In this document: positions 44,665-56,261 of the stretch, one piece after another
How positions within the stretch are numbered: the stretch's first letter is position 1
Layout of the letters: every line of letters starts with the position of its first letter
Assembly: GCA_001599755.1 (NCBI GenBank)
Contig: BCHX01000006.1
Coordinates: 2,529,336-2,593,335, forward strand
Origin: Gliomastix tumulicola
Taxonomy: Eukaryota > Ascomycota > Sordariomycetes > Hypocreales > Bionectriaceae
Reading direction: 5' to 3'
Length of the DNA stretch: 64,000 bases
Position numbers and translations under genes: made by a program
The notes under the pieces: model-generated
Told to the model about the DNA's origin: nothing
Databases searched by the model: none
Seen by the model: only the letters and a program-made list of their open reading frames with translations

Positions 44665-47600
44665 ATGACACATCTTGTGCTTGATTCGGAGTTCCACCGT
44701 ATCATTTGCTCCTTGAACGACGAGTATCACCTTGGCATTTTGCAACCACCACAAGAGCCAACGTCCTCCGCTGTGCGGGGAAAGAAGCCCCGACACCATG
44801 GTGAAGCCTACCAAATGTACGAGGGCCTCAGGGCCATCTACAACCAACGTCGTGATGCTGAGCTGCTCGGACGCTTCCGACGCAAAGCTGAGGACATCTC
44901 TCGAGCTTGGGTCGCGAAACCTCGAGCAGATGCCGATCTATTGCCAGAGCTCTCGGCCCCACATAGTTTGCAGACGGACGAGGAACGGGCCGCTCTTCGT
45001 CGATGCCTCCTAGAGCTGCTCGGGATCGTTCCATCGAGGCCGGTCAAGAGGCTATCCGATGACAGATTTGATCAGACTCCGCGGCCAACGGGAAGACGCA
45101 AGGTCATCGGTGTTGATAGGAACGCAATCGACGACCTTCCAGTCCGATCGACCCCAACATCGACGTTGAGAGAACGCGGCCTCCATGAACGCTCGAATGC
45201 TAATTCTTTCATTCAAAGTTCTGCAAACACCAGCAGAGTATCGCTGGCACCAAGCATTTTCTCAGCTCAAGGCGTTGATAGCACCCCTGCGACTACTCAA
45301 GGCACCGAATACACCAGCTCAAGGAACGGCAAACGGACCTCATCCTTCTCATCCCAATTTCTAGATGATGGTGATTCCGCTTCAGGGGCTGACCTTAGCC
45401 TATCAGAGTCGCCCCCTAGAGTATGGGATGATGCGGCATCTGACGAAAACCGCACAATTAGAGGGGAACGACCACATTTTGCTGCTGCTCCTTTGCCTAT
45501 TATTGATCGGGCCGAGCCCAGATCTTGGAGCCAAAGCTCGGCTGGCTCTTCTAATGGAATTACTTATGAAGATTTCCAAGATTTGGGCATTGATCGTCCC
45601 TTTGCTTCGGACGAGTCTCTCCTGCGGGATAGGTCTATGGACAAATCTCTACACACAGCTTGGCGTAAGTTGACTAAATGGATGTATCTGGATAAGACTA
45701 ACATCTCTCAGCACACTTTCCCTCGCCCTACTTGGTTGAGGCTCCTCTTGCTGTTGTATGGGAAGTCACACGAGCTGCCTTGCATTGTGGCGTCGATTTG
45801 AGGTATTTTGACTTGACGTATGATCCCAACGACGCTGAAGAATGGCATGATCAAGAGAAGCTGCGACAGAAGCTATCACTGCATCGCCTCTTTCAGAACA
45901 AGGTGCTACCGGAACGATGCGACAACACTACATGGAATGCCGCGCTCCGTGGATTTCGATATCGCGATAAGGTTGTGGTTCTTTCCGCGGAGCTTTCATA
46001 CAATTCAAGCGATGATGGGCCATTATACAGCCTCAGCCTCAAACAGATGCGGCTTCAGCTTGGCCACCGTCTTGACCGCCGATTTGGTCCGGATCGTTTC
46101 ATCGAGATCACGTTTCCGTCACCAACACAATCAGGCCAGCAGCCCAAGAGGTTGAAGTCCTGGGCAGGCGGGTCAGAGAATATCATCCGCTGGCTTTGCG
46201 ATGGCGTACATGCTCTTCTTGGCCGGCAATGGAAGCCATTCTTTACCAAACCAGCGAAGAAAGTGAAGAAGATCGTCACGCCTAAAGACTCTAATGAGAA
46301 GGACTCTACTATATTCCAGGAACAGCTCTTCTTCTTTGCTACCAACGGGCACAGCTTTCGCCCACCGGTCTCCCCTGGGACTCTGCCGTCTCATGAAGAG
46401 GCACAATCGCTGGAGTGCCGAACGCAAATGAACCTCTCGGACTTTCTGGAATGGACTATCAACCTAAGGGACTCTGGCGACCAACCAGCCATGAAGCTCT
46501 TTTCTCGAATCTCCCTCAGTAAGTTCACATCACAATATTTTATCAATGCTATCTTCTCACACTTTTCTCAAGGTTTAACGCGAACATATGAAACCGTGGT
46601 TCTGAACCCGTCCCAGATTCTCCACCGGGAACATGACATTCTGTCCTGTCCTGAACGAGGAGAGCAACCTCGAGTGATGAATGACGGAATGGGCAGGATG
46701 TCATATGGCTTCGCGAAGCAGATTGCGCAAGTTCTTGATCTTGACTACACTCCAAGTGCGTTCCAAGGCCGGTTGGGTAGCGCAAAAGGCATGTGGATTC
46801 GGGATGTGGAAGATGACGACTCTACCGATGATGTCTGGATTGAAACCTACCCGTCACAGCGCAAGTTTGAGTGCCCTTTCATCGACGTCCATCATCGAAC
46901 ATTCGAAGTCAAGGGATTTACGAAACCACTCAAGTCTGCGGCCTTGAATCGCCAATTCATTCCAATTCTTGAGGCACAGGCAAAAGGCCTTCAAGAAAAG
47001 GCCACAATGCGGCAACGCATTGAGGCGCACCTCGAGAGCACGATCCGCGTTGAATTGGCTACACACCTGAGCGCATTGGATCATCAAGCTGAGGCGTTCA
47101 TGTTTGCGAGACAAATCCGAGCGGGAAATGCTTCGACCTCGGCCGATGGAGCTGTCCCATTCCTTGGCGGTGCGCCAAAGACCGACGCAGACCTTGCTTC
47201 TTTCTTGATTGGCTCAGGATTCTTACCAAAGCAGAACACATTGCTCGACAGCACTCTCTGGAGAATGTGGGAGAGCAGGATCAAATCAGTTAAGGAGAAG
47301 TGGAACGCCGAAGTCCCCCGCTCTACTTCTGTCTACATGGGCGTGGACTTCACCGGTGTCTTGAAGCCAGGAGAGGTCCATCTCTCGTTCTCTTCTGACT
47401 TCAGCGTGGATGGGTTTTCAGACACTCACCTCGAGGGTATGGACATTCTTGTAGCGCGGGCGCCGGCTCATTTCCCCAGTGATATCGAGAAAGTCCGGGC
47501 TGTTTCCCATCCGAAGCTCCGGAAACTCAAGGACGTCATTTTGTTCCCACGAACTGGCCCATGGCCTCTCGCTGATCTACTGTCAGGAGGCGATTATGAC

Positions 47601-48746
47601 GGTGATAGGGCGTGGGTTTGCTGGGACCCAGCTATCGTCAACAGCTTCTCTAATGCCACACCGTGCCAACCTCGGGACTTCATCAAAATGGGGCACATGA
47701 GAAAACGCCGCGAAACTTTCAATGACATCAAGGCTTCTTATGAGGATATGACTGTTGTCTGCGAAGCTTTCATTCTCTCGGGCATGTCCTTTAGCATGCA
47801 GCCGTCCCTGCTGGGGATATGCACCAAGTTCAAAGAGAAGCTATGCTACCATAAAGGTGTCGATGACCAGGGGGCATTGATTCTCTGTGACCTCGTGAGC
47901 AACCTTGTTGATCAGGCAAAGGGTGGTATAGAATTTGACGGCAATGACTGGGGGCGACTTTGCACTGAGCTCCTGGGCGTACCCAGGTTTGCATACGACC
48001 AGCCCGAATACGAGAAGGAAATGTCAAGCGCGTGGCGCAAGCGAAGTCCGCCGCACATTCTCGATCATTTGAAATTCAAAGTGGCCAATGAGCTCATCCA
48101 AGAATGCTCTACGAAGCTCTACGACGCGCTCTCTAAAACCAAGTCCGGACACTCTGATCAACATCTCACGGCCATGTACAGGCACTATTACAACCTCGGG
48201 AATGGTGAGAAGGGCTCCAAGAGTACCAGGGACATGATCAGCGCACTTGACAAGGAGCTTTCCAAGTTGCATAAGGAGTGGAACCGTCTTCTAGATACCA
48301 GTGGCTCCGAGAGATGGGAATCCAAGGTACAGCATATTCACGGCCTGTGGGTGAACATTTCACCGCCAGAGCATCTAAAGCACGCGCCTAAGATTCGCGA
48401 GCTGAACGACCCCTGGGCGACAGATGGTCGCTGGTCGGCGCCATTCTCGCGCTGGTCCGAGCTCAAGGCATCGGCCACATTCTTCAAGCATCACAAAAGC
48501 CCAACATTCGCCTTCCGGATGGCTGGGATCCAGCTCGGACGAATGAAATCAATGGCCCTCGACAACGCGGCCGAATCTATGGGGGCGTCGGCGGTGTCTG
48601 TTCGGCCGACGTTATGGGGCGTGCTGAAGCCTGACAAGAGGGCGATTGAGCGTCTGAAACGACGCGCCGAGACTTGGAGCAACAAGGTGGAGGCACTGGA
48701 TGATGTGACTGACTACGCTGAAGATGGGACTGTGCTTGATGATTGA
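44665..48746 (+). CDS. Eukaryotic RNA-dependent RNA polymerase (RNA-silencing type), 1326 residues
   Basis: Copies single-stranded RNA into double-stranded RNA that feeds Dicer and Argonaute in quelling, transposon and virus defence, or meiotic silencing. Exons: 44665-45664, 45712-46518 and 46573-48746. The second intron (54 bp) is in phase and stop-free, but removing it restores RISLSLTRTYETVVL, the conserved block of the family. Domains: a poorly conserved, Ser-rich N-terminus (about 1-330), then the RdRP domain with LKDVILFPRTGPWPLADLLSGGDYDGD. The catalytic DxDxD lies at residues 943-947. A helical C-terminus ends near WGVLKPDKRAIERLK. The length resembles fungal QDE-1/SAD-1-type enzymes; which paralogue it is cannot be decided without a tree. 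The start ATG is the first in frame, and an N-terminal extension by an unseen exon is possible. Confidence 0.92.
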
Positions 48747-49937
48747 GCTTATTGGGTGCACATATATGAGACGGTGAAGTCTTTCTTTCTACGCATGGGA
48801 GATGCTCTTACAGTTAGTTGCCAGGAACATTTTGAGACGGGACGAGGTTTAATGTTGTTTGTGAGATACCCCTTTGTGTTAGATTGCCATATTTTTCTAG
48901 ACCAGCCGAAAGCGATATTTTTATTCTTCCCTGGACTGGCCGAACCGAGACCTTGGCTTTCTCTTCAACGAACAGCCAGTCATGAGCTCTGTGTTTCGTT
49001 TATATAGCGGTGAGTAAGGGAGAGGCAACCCTTCCAATCTCGCCATGCAAAATTACCAATGTTGGGCCTGTGGATCTCAACTGAGGAAGACCCTGGCTCA
49101 GCGGCTCTGGGCGTTTGGTTTTTCATGTGGCGACCAGGGCAGAGATGTTATTGCATGATCTGATCGATTAATGAACGAGCCTCGTGATCAGCAAGAGTGT
49201 TTTTCTTCTTCTTCGCAATTTGAGGCAATGATGGGCGGTGATGGACAATGCAGACAACAGAGATCGCGGGTGTCTGTGTCTGGCCCAGCTCCCATGTTGA
49301 GGTCATCGTGAGTGTAGACAGTGTTTGGTCCCTGGGATGTTGAAACACAGTTAGCCGCCACGTGCTTGGCTTCAGCAGCGGCTTCACGGCCCGGATGACA
49401 TCTGGAAACCGGATGCCGCCATCTGGGAAGTGGCGGCGGCTCGTCCAATCGGAAAGCTCTGGATTTCGCTTGTTCGTTCTTGGGCCTCGTTTGTTTCCTT
49501 TTCTTCGCCGCCCCTCCCCCCCCCTTGGCACGAGCGTCCTGTCATTAGATGGGCTGATATCACCTGAGACGAGAGAACGAGAAAGAGCCTCAGGGGGATG
49601 GGGGCGGACAGAATGGAGACGCCAACGTGCACTGCTAGAAGACAGGGATGAGCGAGGGACTAATTCTGTCGAGGCATGGGGCACTCTTGCGCCAGGATTG
49701 CAGGCCCCCACACGCCTGCGACAGTTGAACAGCAGGGCCCGGACTGCGGCTGGCGATTGATTTGCTCTCTTGGGGTGAGCCGGGTCGGCTAAGACGATTG
49801 GGGCCGTTTCGAGGGGGCCCTGTGATGTTTTATCTAGATTTGTTTCGAACGGTGAGGTCGAAACATGGTTATCCGGGCCAGTTATGCATGCTTTTTGCCT
49901 CATGGGTACCATGGCTCGGGTTCCGGTTCAAAGCGCC

Positions 49938-49970
<33 letters not shown>

Positions 49971-50705
49971 CCGGTCTGCGAGTCTGTGAGTCCGCGAGTC
50001 TGTTCTCTCGCGAGATGCGTCGGCTGCAGGTCATGAGCAGCGATGATCTCGTCGAGGTTCGCAATGAAGATGCCTGAGAGGCTTGCCAGTCAAGCCTGGA
50101 TGTGAGATGAAAGTTTCCACACGCTCATGCAGGTCCAAGAACCTCGGCCGGCGAGGCGAGGGGTGCAGTTTTATTAACCGCCATGGGGTCTCGGCTGCAG
50201 CCGACGTCAGAGCCATGCCAGCAGCTGCATAGACCAGGGTCTCAACACTACCAACTTGGCGTGTCATGGCCCTGATCACGATGGTGGCTCCTCAGAGGAG
50301 ACGGCCCCCCTCAAGCTGTCTGTATAAGATCATGTCGTCCGAAGCACTGGGAAATGGTTCTTCCCTCCCCTCTCTTCCTCTCTCTTCTCCCGCACCATCG
50401 GCTTCGTTGAGGACCAGCTTTTCTTCCATTCTCTTCTTCACCTGTACATTCTTGTACGCTTCCTTTCCTTTTCACCATATTCCATTCGTTACAGGCCTTG
50501 ACGGTCTCTGCCCATTCTGAAGCTCTTCGCGCCTGGACGTGCTCCCGTTTGACTGAACTATACAAACCCATTCTTTTTTCGAGCCACTACTCTCTTTAGA
50601 ACACAAAGCTGGTCTCAATCGACTCCTTTGACTCAAGCCCGACAAATTCTCTTCTTCCCTTTTCTGAACGAATAGACCATCCGCTCCCGCAAGAAAAACG
50701 ACAAG
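48747..50705. other. Long intergenic region with (TG)n microsatellite
   Basis: About 2 kb. Candidate ORFs (for example minus 49148-49912, 254 codons) are low-complexity, overlap others and lack domains. The right end is the pyrimidine-rich promoter and leader of the LPMO-like gene (CTCTCTTCTTCTCC runs at 50360-50440). Confidence 0.5.
49941..49968 (+). repeat. (TG)14 microsatellite
   Basis: Twenty-eight uninterrupted bases of alternating T and G in intergenic DNA. Confidence 0.95.
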
Positions 50706-51857
50706 ATGCTTTCCGTCTCGACTCTCCTCACGCTCGTGCCCCTCGTGGCCGCCCACGGCTTCATCCGCGACCCTCCGGCGCGCCGTCCCGGTGATGCCTT
50801 CGCCGCGGCCTGCGGGCAGCAGCCCTTCAACCAGCAGTCGTCCGACATCAACGGCAACGTGCAGGGCATCTTCCAGGTCGTCGGCTCGGACCTCGACGCC
50901 GCGGCCTGCAACCTCTGGCTCTGCAAGGGCTTCCAGTTCGACGACAACGCGGACAACGTGCAGAGCTACAGCCTCGGCGAGACCATCGACTTCGACGTCG
51001 AGATCGCGGCCCCGCACACGGGCTTCGCCAACGTCTCCGTCGTCAAGACGAGCACCGACTCCATCATCGGCCTGCCGCTCATCGAGTTCGACAACTACGC
51101 CAGCAACGCGGGCGTCGCGGCCAACAACAGCGCCTTCAGCGTGACGCTGCCGGCCGACCTCGAGGGCGAGTGCACGGCGCCCGGCGACTGCGTGCTGCAG
51201 TGGTTCTGGGACGCGCCGGATATCGACCAGACGTATGAGTCGTGCATTGACTTCACCGTCTCCGGGGGCGGGTCGAGCCCTCCTCCTCCTCCCCCTCCTG
51301 CGGTGACGACCACTACCGCTGCTACTGCCGTCCCGACGCCTGAGCCTACTGAGGATGCTACGACCACTGTCGCTGTCCCTGAGCCGACTGCCCCCGCTGA
51401 GGATGATGACGGTGACGAGGAGGAGATCCCTGGCTGCGAGGAGGAGGATGATGAGCTCCCCGACGACGACGATGAGGAGGTTGACCCTTGCGATGGCGAG
51501 GATGACCTCCCGGAGGATGATGAGGAGGACGAGGACGAGGATGACAGGGAGGCTGTTGCCTGCCCCGAGGAGCCCGAGGAGGATGAGGACGACGACCTTC
51601 CCGAGGGCGGTGACGGTACCACTCCCGACCCCGAGGAGGACGATGATCTCCCTGAGGATGATGACCAGGAGGGCGATGACGGCTGCTCCGAGGAGGTCGG
51701 TGATGACGACGAGGAGGAGGAGGAGGAGGAGGAGCTCCCCGAGGATGACGGCTGCGGCGAGGAGGAGGACGATGAGCTTCCCGAGGACGACGAGGAGGAG
51801 GAGCCTATCGAGGATGGGTGCCCGGAGGTCGCTGAGGAGGACGACGATTATGAGTAA
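50706..51857 (+). CDS. Secreted LPMO-like (chitin-binding type 4 fold) protein with a hyperacidic Cys-bearing tail, 383 residues
   Basis: Single exon. Signal peptide 1-16 is cut before His17 (LVAA|HGFIRDPPARRPG). An N-terminal histidine is the copper-brace residue of lytic polysaccharide monooxygenases. A second candidate brace residue is His104 in AAPHTGF, and Phe183 in SCIDFTV could take the axial position. The catalytic-like domain (17-186) has about six Cys for disulphides (CGQQ, ACNLWLC, ECTAPGDC, ESC). Its sequence fits the fungal AA16/chitin-binding-4-like group better than AA9. A Pro/Thr linker (190-230) follows. Residues 231-383 are nearly all Asp/Glu with EDDELPEDDD-type repeats and six regularly spaced Cys, and there is no carbohydrate-binding module. 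Activity is unproven; oxidation of polysaccharides or copper handling at the wall are both possible. Confidence 0.8.
   Translation: MLSVSTLLTLVPLVAAHGFIRDPPARRPGDAFAAACGQQPFNQQSSDINGNVQGIFQVVGSDLDAAACNLWLCKGFQFDDNADNVQSYSLGETIDFDVEIAAPHTGFANVSVVKTSTDSIIGLPLIEFDNYASNAGVAANNSAFSVTLPADLEGECTAPGDCVLQWFWDAPDIDQTYESCIDFTVSGGGSSPPPPPPPAVTTTTAATAVPTPEPTEDATTTVAVPEPTAPAEDDDGDEEEIPGCEEEDDELPDDDDEEVDPCDGEDDLPEDDEEDEDEDDREAVACPEEPEEDEDDDLPEGGDGTTPDPEEDDDLPEDDDQEGDDGCSEEVGDDDEEEEEEEELPEDDGCGEEEDDELPEDDEEEEPIEDGCPEVAEEDDDYE
51405..51850 (+). repeat. Imperfect GAG/GAC/GAT codon repeat encoding the acidic tail
   Basis: About 445 bp made largely of GAG, GAC and GAT codons with recurring CTyCCyGA-GGA-TGA segments (the coded LPEDD unit at least seven times). 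Prone to slippage; length polymorphism between strains is likely. Confidence 0.75.
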
Positions 51858-53901
51858 TGGGGCTGCCTCATACTGAAGTCGTCTACGCGCGGCCACCGGT
51901 CCATCTTGGACCGGTGAAGCGCAACATCTGTCGTAATCGTCAACATTTCTGCAGCGGTACTTTTTTGCCAAGGGGGAAGGGTTTTAGTTCAATGTAGTAT
52001 ATTTTTGAGTCGAAGTATTATAAATCCAATAGAAGCCAGTAGAGGGATCTGATGTCACCCATTGTGTGAGATGAAGTCATTGGTGATGGTCATGACAAGG
52101 TGGTGATTCCGACATTAATTACAAGTCACTCCTGAGGCAGACGTTGTGGGTGGCTAATGTGGCTGGTGTTGTGGCGCCAAGTAAGTCCAGGCACCTAAAT
52201 TGTGGCTTCGACGCGCATCTCAATTCGGGAAGGCGCCAGGGGAACATGGTCTTGGCAGGTACAGGTACTTCTGGCCGCCGCGATCAGCCTCCCAGGAACA
52301 GGCACTTCCATCGCGGGTCGGTTTCGGGCCATCGGTCTGAGGGCGGTTGTCGGTCTGGAACTCTGGAGAGAAGGCGTGTCTGCTGGGCTTCGCGAGATAT
52401 CTCGAGTCCTCCGTGGCCGCTGAAAGGGGCAGTTCGGATGGTGGCTTTTCGAGGGATCGACATGATCATCTTGTCTTTTTGCATGACACGGTCGCCACCA
52501 GCTTCTGTGATGGTCAATGAATGCGGCTCTCACGGCACTTTGCGATAAGGGAGGGAGCAATCACTGCAGAAGCGCATCAGAGTGCGGTGGCCCCTGTTTG
52601 CAAGGCCGATTCCACGGGCAGTAATAGCGTGTCAATAGTTGTGCTAGAGACGACCAAATGGGTGGGTGCTACAGTGAACGCTTAGCCCAAGCAAATGTTG
52701 AATTCTCCAAGCTCCCATTTTCAGATGTGCAAGTGTACTCACAGGATGTCTGTCTCAGTGGTTACCGTTCAGGGGAAAATCTGGGCTGGTGTTGTGGACG
52801 GGATTTGGAGGTACCGTGTCTGGAAGGCTGTCAATGTGACGCTGTCGAACAGGGGCCACCGACGACCCGACCCCAACTTCATCCACTGGAGTCATGCACG
52901 GTGACACCAAAACCGGACAGACGAGAAATCTAGCGCTGGCGGCTCATTGAGAGCACAGTCAAAGCCCTGAGGCAGTCAGGGCGAATAACCTACGAATAAC
53001 CTACTACTTTAGTAATTACCTACTGTAGTACTAGTAGTACTATATGCTTAAAAATGTCTTACTTTAAGGATGAATCGCTGGGCCCAATCAAGCCATCCAG
53101 CTCCCGACTCGTCAGCAGTTGTTTCAAAACGCCGATGATCCGTTCACTCATTGGCAAATGCTTAATTGAGGCTTACAAGGGCCCTGGATCTTCACCCACA
53201 ATGCCAGGACATGGAGAAATTGACAGCGATAGGCCAGTTCTTTAACTGCCATGTCAACTAGGTCACTCAGGCAGTGCTTCACCGCACTTCGGTACCTCAT
53301 CACCCCGCCTGGCCGCGTCACCGTCTAACGCACCTTCCTCATGCCGGGCGATGGGGCCCTTGTTCTTGACTCGGTACCTGTACTTCCAGTCGCTCCTTCC
53401 GCGTCTCTCCTGATTACGACCGCATATCGGTTCTCCAAGTGCCACATCTTTTCCATTTCCCCTGCGATGTCAATCATTCTGCCTGTTTGTCGCTTGTCCT
53501 TTTCTTTCGCTCGCCCGCCCATTCGTTTGCAGCTTCGTTGTCGTTCCTTTCTCCTCGCCTGTCTTTCACGTTTGCTGCTTGTCGGCATTGTCACGGCTGA
53601 TCTCACAGCAATCCTCCAAAGTCAAGTCCTCCCGTCGCTGTCGCCCGACTGACTGTCTTCTTCGTACGCAGCATCATCCTGCGATGTGTTCTCTCTCTAC
53701 AGTCAGATCTTGAACTTGACAATTGCCTGAATTTGCATCCTTCCGGTCTTTACCTTTATTGACGCCAACTTCGACGACTTCTACTTCTCGGTATCTATTT
53801 GAAGACCAATTTGACGACATATACCCTTAGCTTGGCCATATACCTTATACCCCAGACTCAGATTACGCCTGCTGCTTTGTTACTACCTACGTACATCAAC
53901 A
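51858..53901. other. Long intergenic region between LPMO-like and sulfotransferase-like genes
   Basis: About 2 kb without a supportable gene. A short AT-rich patch at 52981-53045 holds two copies of CGAATAACCTA and a palindromic GTACTAGTAGTAC-like stretch that could be a transposon remnant. The last 500 bp are pyrimidine-rich promoter/leader. Confidence 0.5.
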
Positions 53902-55907
53902 ATGGCCCGTTTCCAACTCAGGGCGGCCTTTGCTGCCGTCTCTCTATGGCTCGGCGCTGGTCTCGTCTCGGCCGACAGAGAGCCCATGACCGATGTCGAG
54001 GCCTTCACTGCACTTGCCGACGAGCACGACGGCTTCCCCCACCAGACTTTCCGCTCCTCGCCCATTGTTGCCCCCGTATTCCAGATCAACTCGATCGACC
54101 GGGAGCGCGTCGACGACCAGCCCTACATCTTCATTGGCTCCGTCTACGGCAAGATGAAGGCCGGGCCCATGATCATCGATACCCGCGACTTCAGTCTCGT
54201 CTATGCCGACCAGCAGTACGAGAACGCCTACACATCTGAGGCTCAAATGATCGGCGGAGAGCGGTACCTCACCTTCTGGGAGGGATACCACACTCGAGGC
54301 CATGCTAATGGCTACTGCCTCATCTTCGACGAGCAATACAACCTCAAGTACAATGTCACTGCGCAGGGTCTGCATGGCGCCCTGGCTGACATGCACGAGA
54401 TGATGATCACCGAGGACAAGACAGTCATCTTCTCCACCTACTTCAACATCCCTTACAACTGTTCCGTGTTCGGCGGCCCCGAAGACTCGTTATTGATGGA
54501 CAGCGGGTTCCAGGAGGTCGACATCGAAACTAACGAGGTCATCTTTGACTGGGCTGCTTCCAAGCACTTCAACCCCGAAGACACAAATGCTCGGTATAGC
54601 GGCGGCTTTGGCGTGGGGGATAACTCGGGATTTGACTTCTTCCACATCAACTCCATCCAGAAGGTATGCTCTATAGAACACATCCCAACCTCAGAATGGC
54701 CTTGCTAATACGCGGTGAAGACTAAGGCTGGCAACTATCTCGTGTCCAGTCGCCACCTCGCTCTGCTGACCCTGATCGACGGCACGGACGGGCATCCAAT
54801 CTGGATCCTTGGTAGCAAGCGCAACGAGTTCAAGGACCTCAGCGAGGGCAGAGCCACCGACTTCAGCTGGCAGCACCACGCGCGCTTCTACCAGAACGAG
54901 TCGCACATCACCATGTTTGACAACCACGGCGAGCACACCGGAACGTGTGAGGAGACGTGCCTCTCCCGTGGTTTGCATCTCGAGATCGACGAGCAGGAGA
55001 TGACGGTGCGTGTCGTCAAGGAGTACTTCCACCCCGATCGCGTGGATGCTGGCGCCATGGGTGGCTTCCAGTCCCTGCCCAGCGGAAATGTCATGACGGC
55101 TTGGGGTCACACTCCTGCCTTTGTCGAGTTCACTTATGATGGAACACCCGTCATGGATGTACAGAGGGGCAAGATTGGCGGCGGAACACAGAACGACATG
55201 TTTGCGTACCGGGTGCACAAGTCTGACTGGAAGGGCCGACCAACCTGGGCTCCCAGTCTCGCCTTGGAGGCGCCCGATAGGAACACAAACAACGCCAAAC
55301 TCTGGCTCTCCTGGAACGGAGCGACCGACATCGCCAAATGGGCAGTGGTATGTTGAGCTCTGTGCCATCATGTCCTGACAAGTCATGCTAACTCTGACCC
55401 TAGTTCGCCACTGATGATCCCACCAGCATCAGCAATTATGAGAACATGATCACTGAGGCGGACCGAACGGGGTTCGAAACGACCATTGAGCTCGGTCCGC
55501 GTGACGGGGCCCGTTATGTTGCAGCCGCGGCAGTGGATGCCAACAACGAGGTCCTCGGCTCAACCGTCATCTACGACATGACGACGGGTAAGCCGGCTAT
55601 CCTCTCCGCCAACATCGTTTCCGTCGAGGGGCCTGAAGAGCCCCCAGTCGAGGAACCAGAGCCCACTCCCACTCCCACTCCTACTCCCGCACCCGAGCCG
55701 GCAACGGAGGAGGGATCTGAGGAAGACGACGATGAGAAGGAGGACGGAGAGGGAGCATCATCCAACGTGAGCTCCTACGGCGCCATCGGTGCCAGCGTTG
55801 TCGCCGTTGCCGGCATCGGCTCCTTCGCCCTCTGGTTTATGAGAAGGCGGAACAAGAAGAACGACATCGAGGCGTCCCAGTACAAGCCTGTTCGCTCGGA
55901 AGACTAG
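53902..55907 (+). CDS. Arylsulfotransferase-like membrane-anchored protein, 630 residues
   Basis: Predicted PAPS-independent arylsulfotransferase-type (ASST; Arylsulfotran_2) beta-propeller protein at the cell surface or in the secretory path. Exons: 53902-54663, 54721-55347 and 55404-55907; introns are 57 and 56 bp. Signal peptide 1-24. The propeller repeats include FRSSPIVAPVFQI, GLHGALADMHEMMIT, FDFFHINSIQK, SWQHHARFYQ and GGFQSLPSGNVMTAWG, all typical of fungal ASST relatives. The HHARF/DNH region holds His residues that could include the catalytic one, but I cannot assign it. A Pro/Thr then Glu/Asp-rich stalk (PTPTPTPTP, EEDDDEKED) precedes one membrane helix (YGAIGASVVAVAGIGSFALWF) and a short basic cytosolic tail. 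True sulfotransfer is unproven for the fungal group. Confidence 0.85.
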
Positions 55908-56261
55908 ACGCTTTTATGAGGGTATGAGAAGTTTCGGCATGATTATATGGGCAAGCCTGGGGGCTTTATATCTTGGGTAGTGGCGATCCTTCACCAAATA
56001 GAGAGCTCCTTGCATTTGATGCATTCCAAATTTCGTGTATATAAGATTCTAGCAGTATATAGCGTGTTCGCGTCGTCAATCACTACATGATTTCCTTACA
56101 GGGGTATATCTGCCCTTCAGTAACGTTAATCAATGCAGGCAGGTACCAACATCCCATCACTCAGCTCCAGGCGACTTTCGTGTGAGGATTGCGGAATCTA
56201 TTAAATCTAACTATATAGCCAAAAAAGAACTTGCAAAGACGGAAAGGGTCGTGACAAAAAA
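55908..56261. other. Convergent 3' region
   Basis: AT-rich downstream region shared by the sulfotransferase-like and A-T-R-SDR genes. No gene. Confidence 0.5.

Noticed and set aside
49148..49912. 254-codon minus-strand ORF in the 48.7-50.7 kb gap
   Set aside because: No domain, signal peptide or splice pattern; amino-acid composition is random.
50472..51971. 499-codon minus-strand ORF covering the LPMO-like gene
   Set aside because: Produced by the GAG/GAC repeat read backwards (Leu/Ile/Val runs). The sense strand has a signal peptide and catalytic-type His residues.
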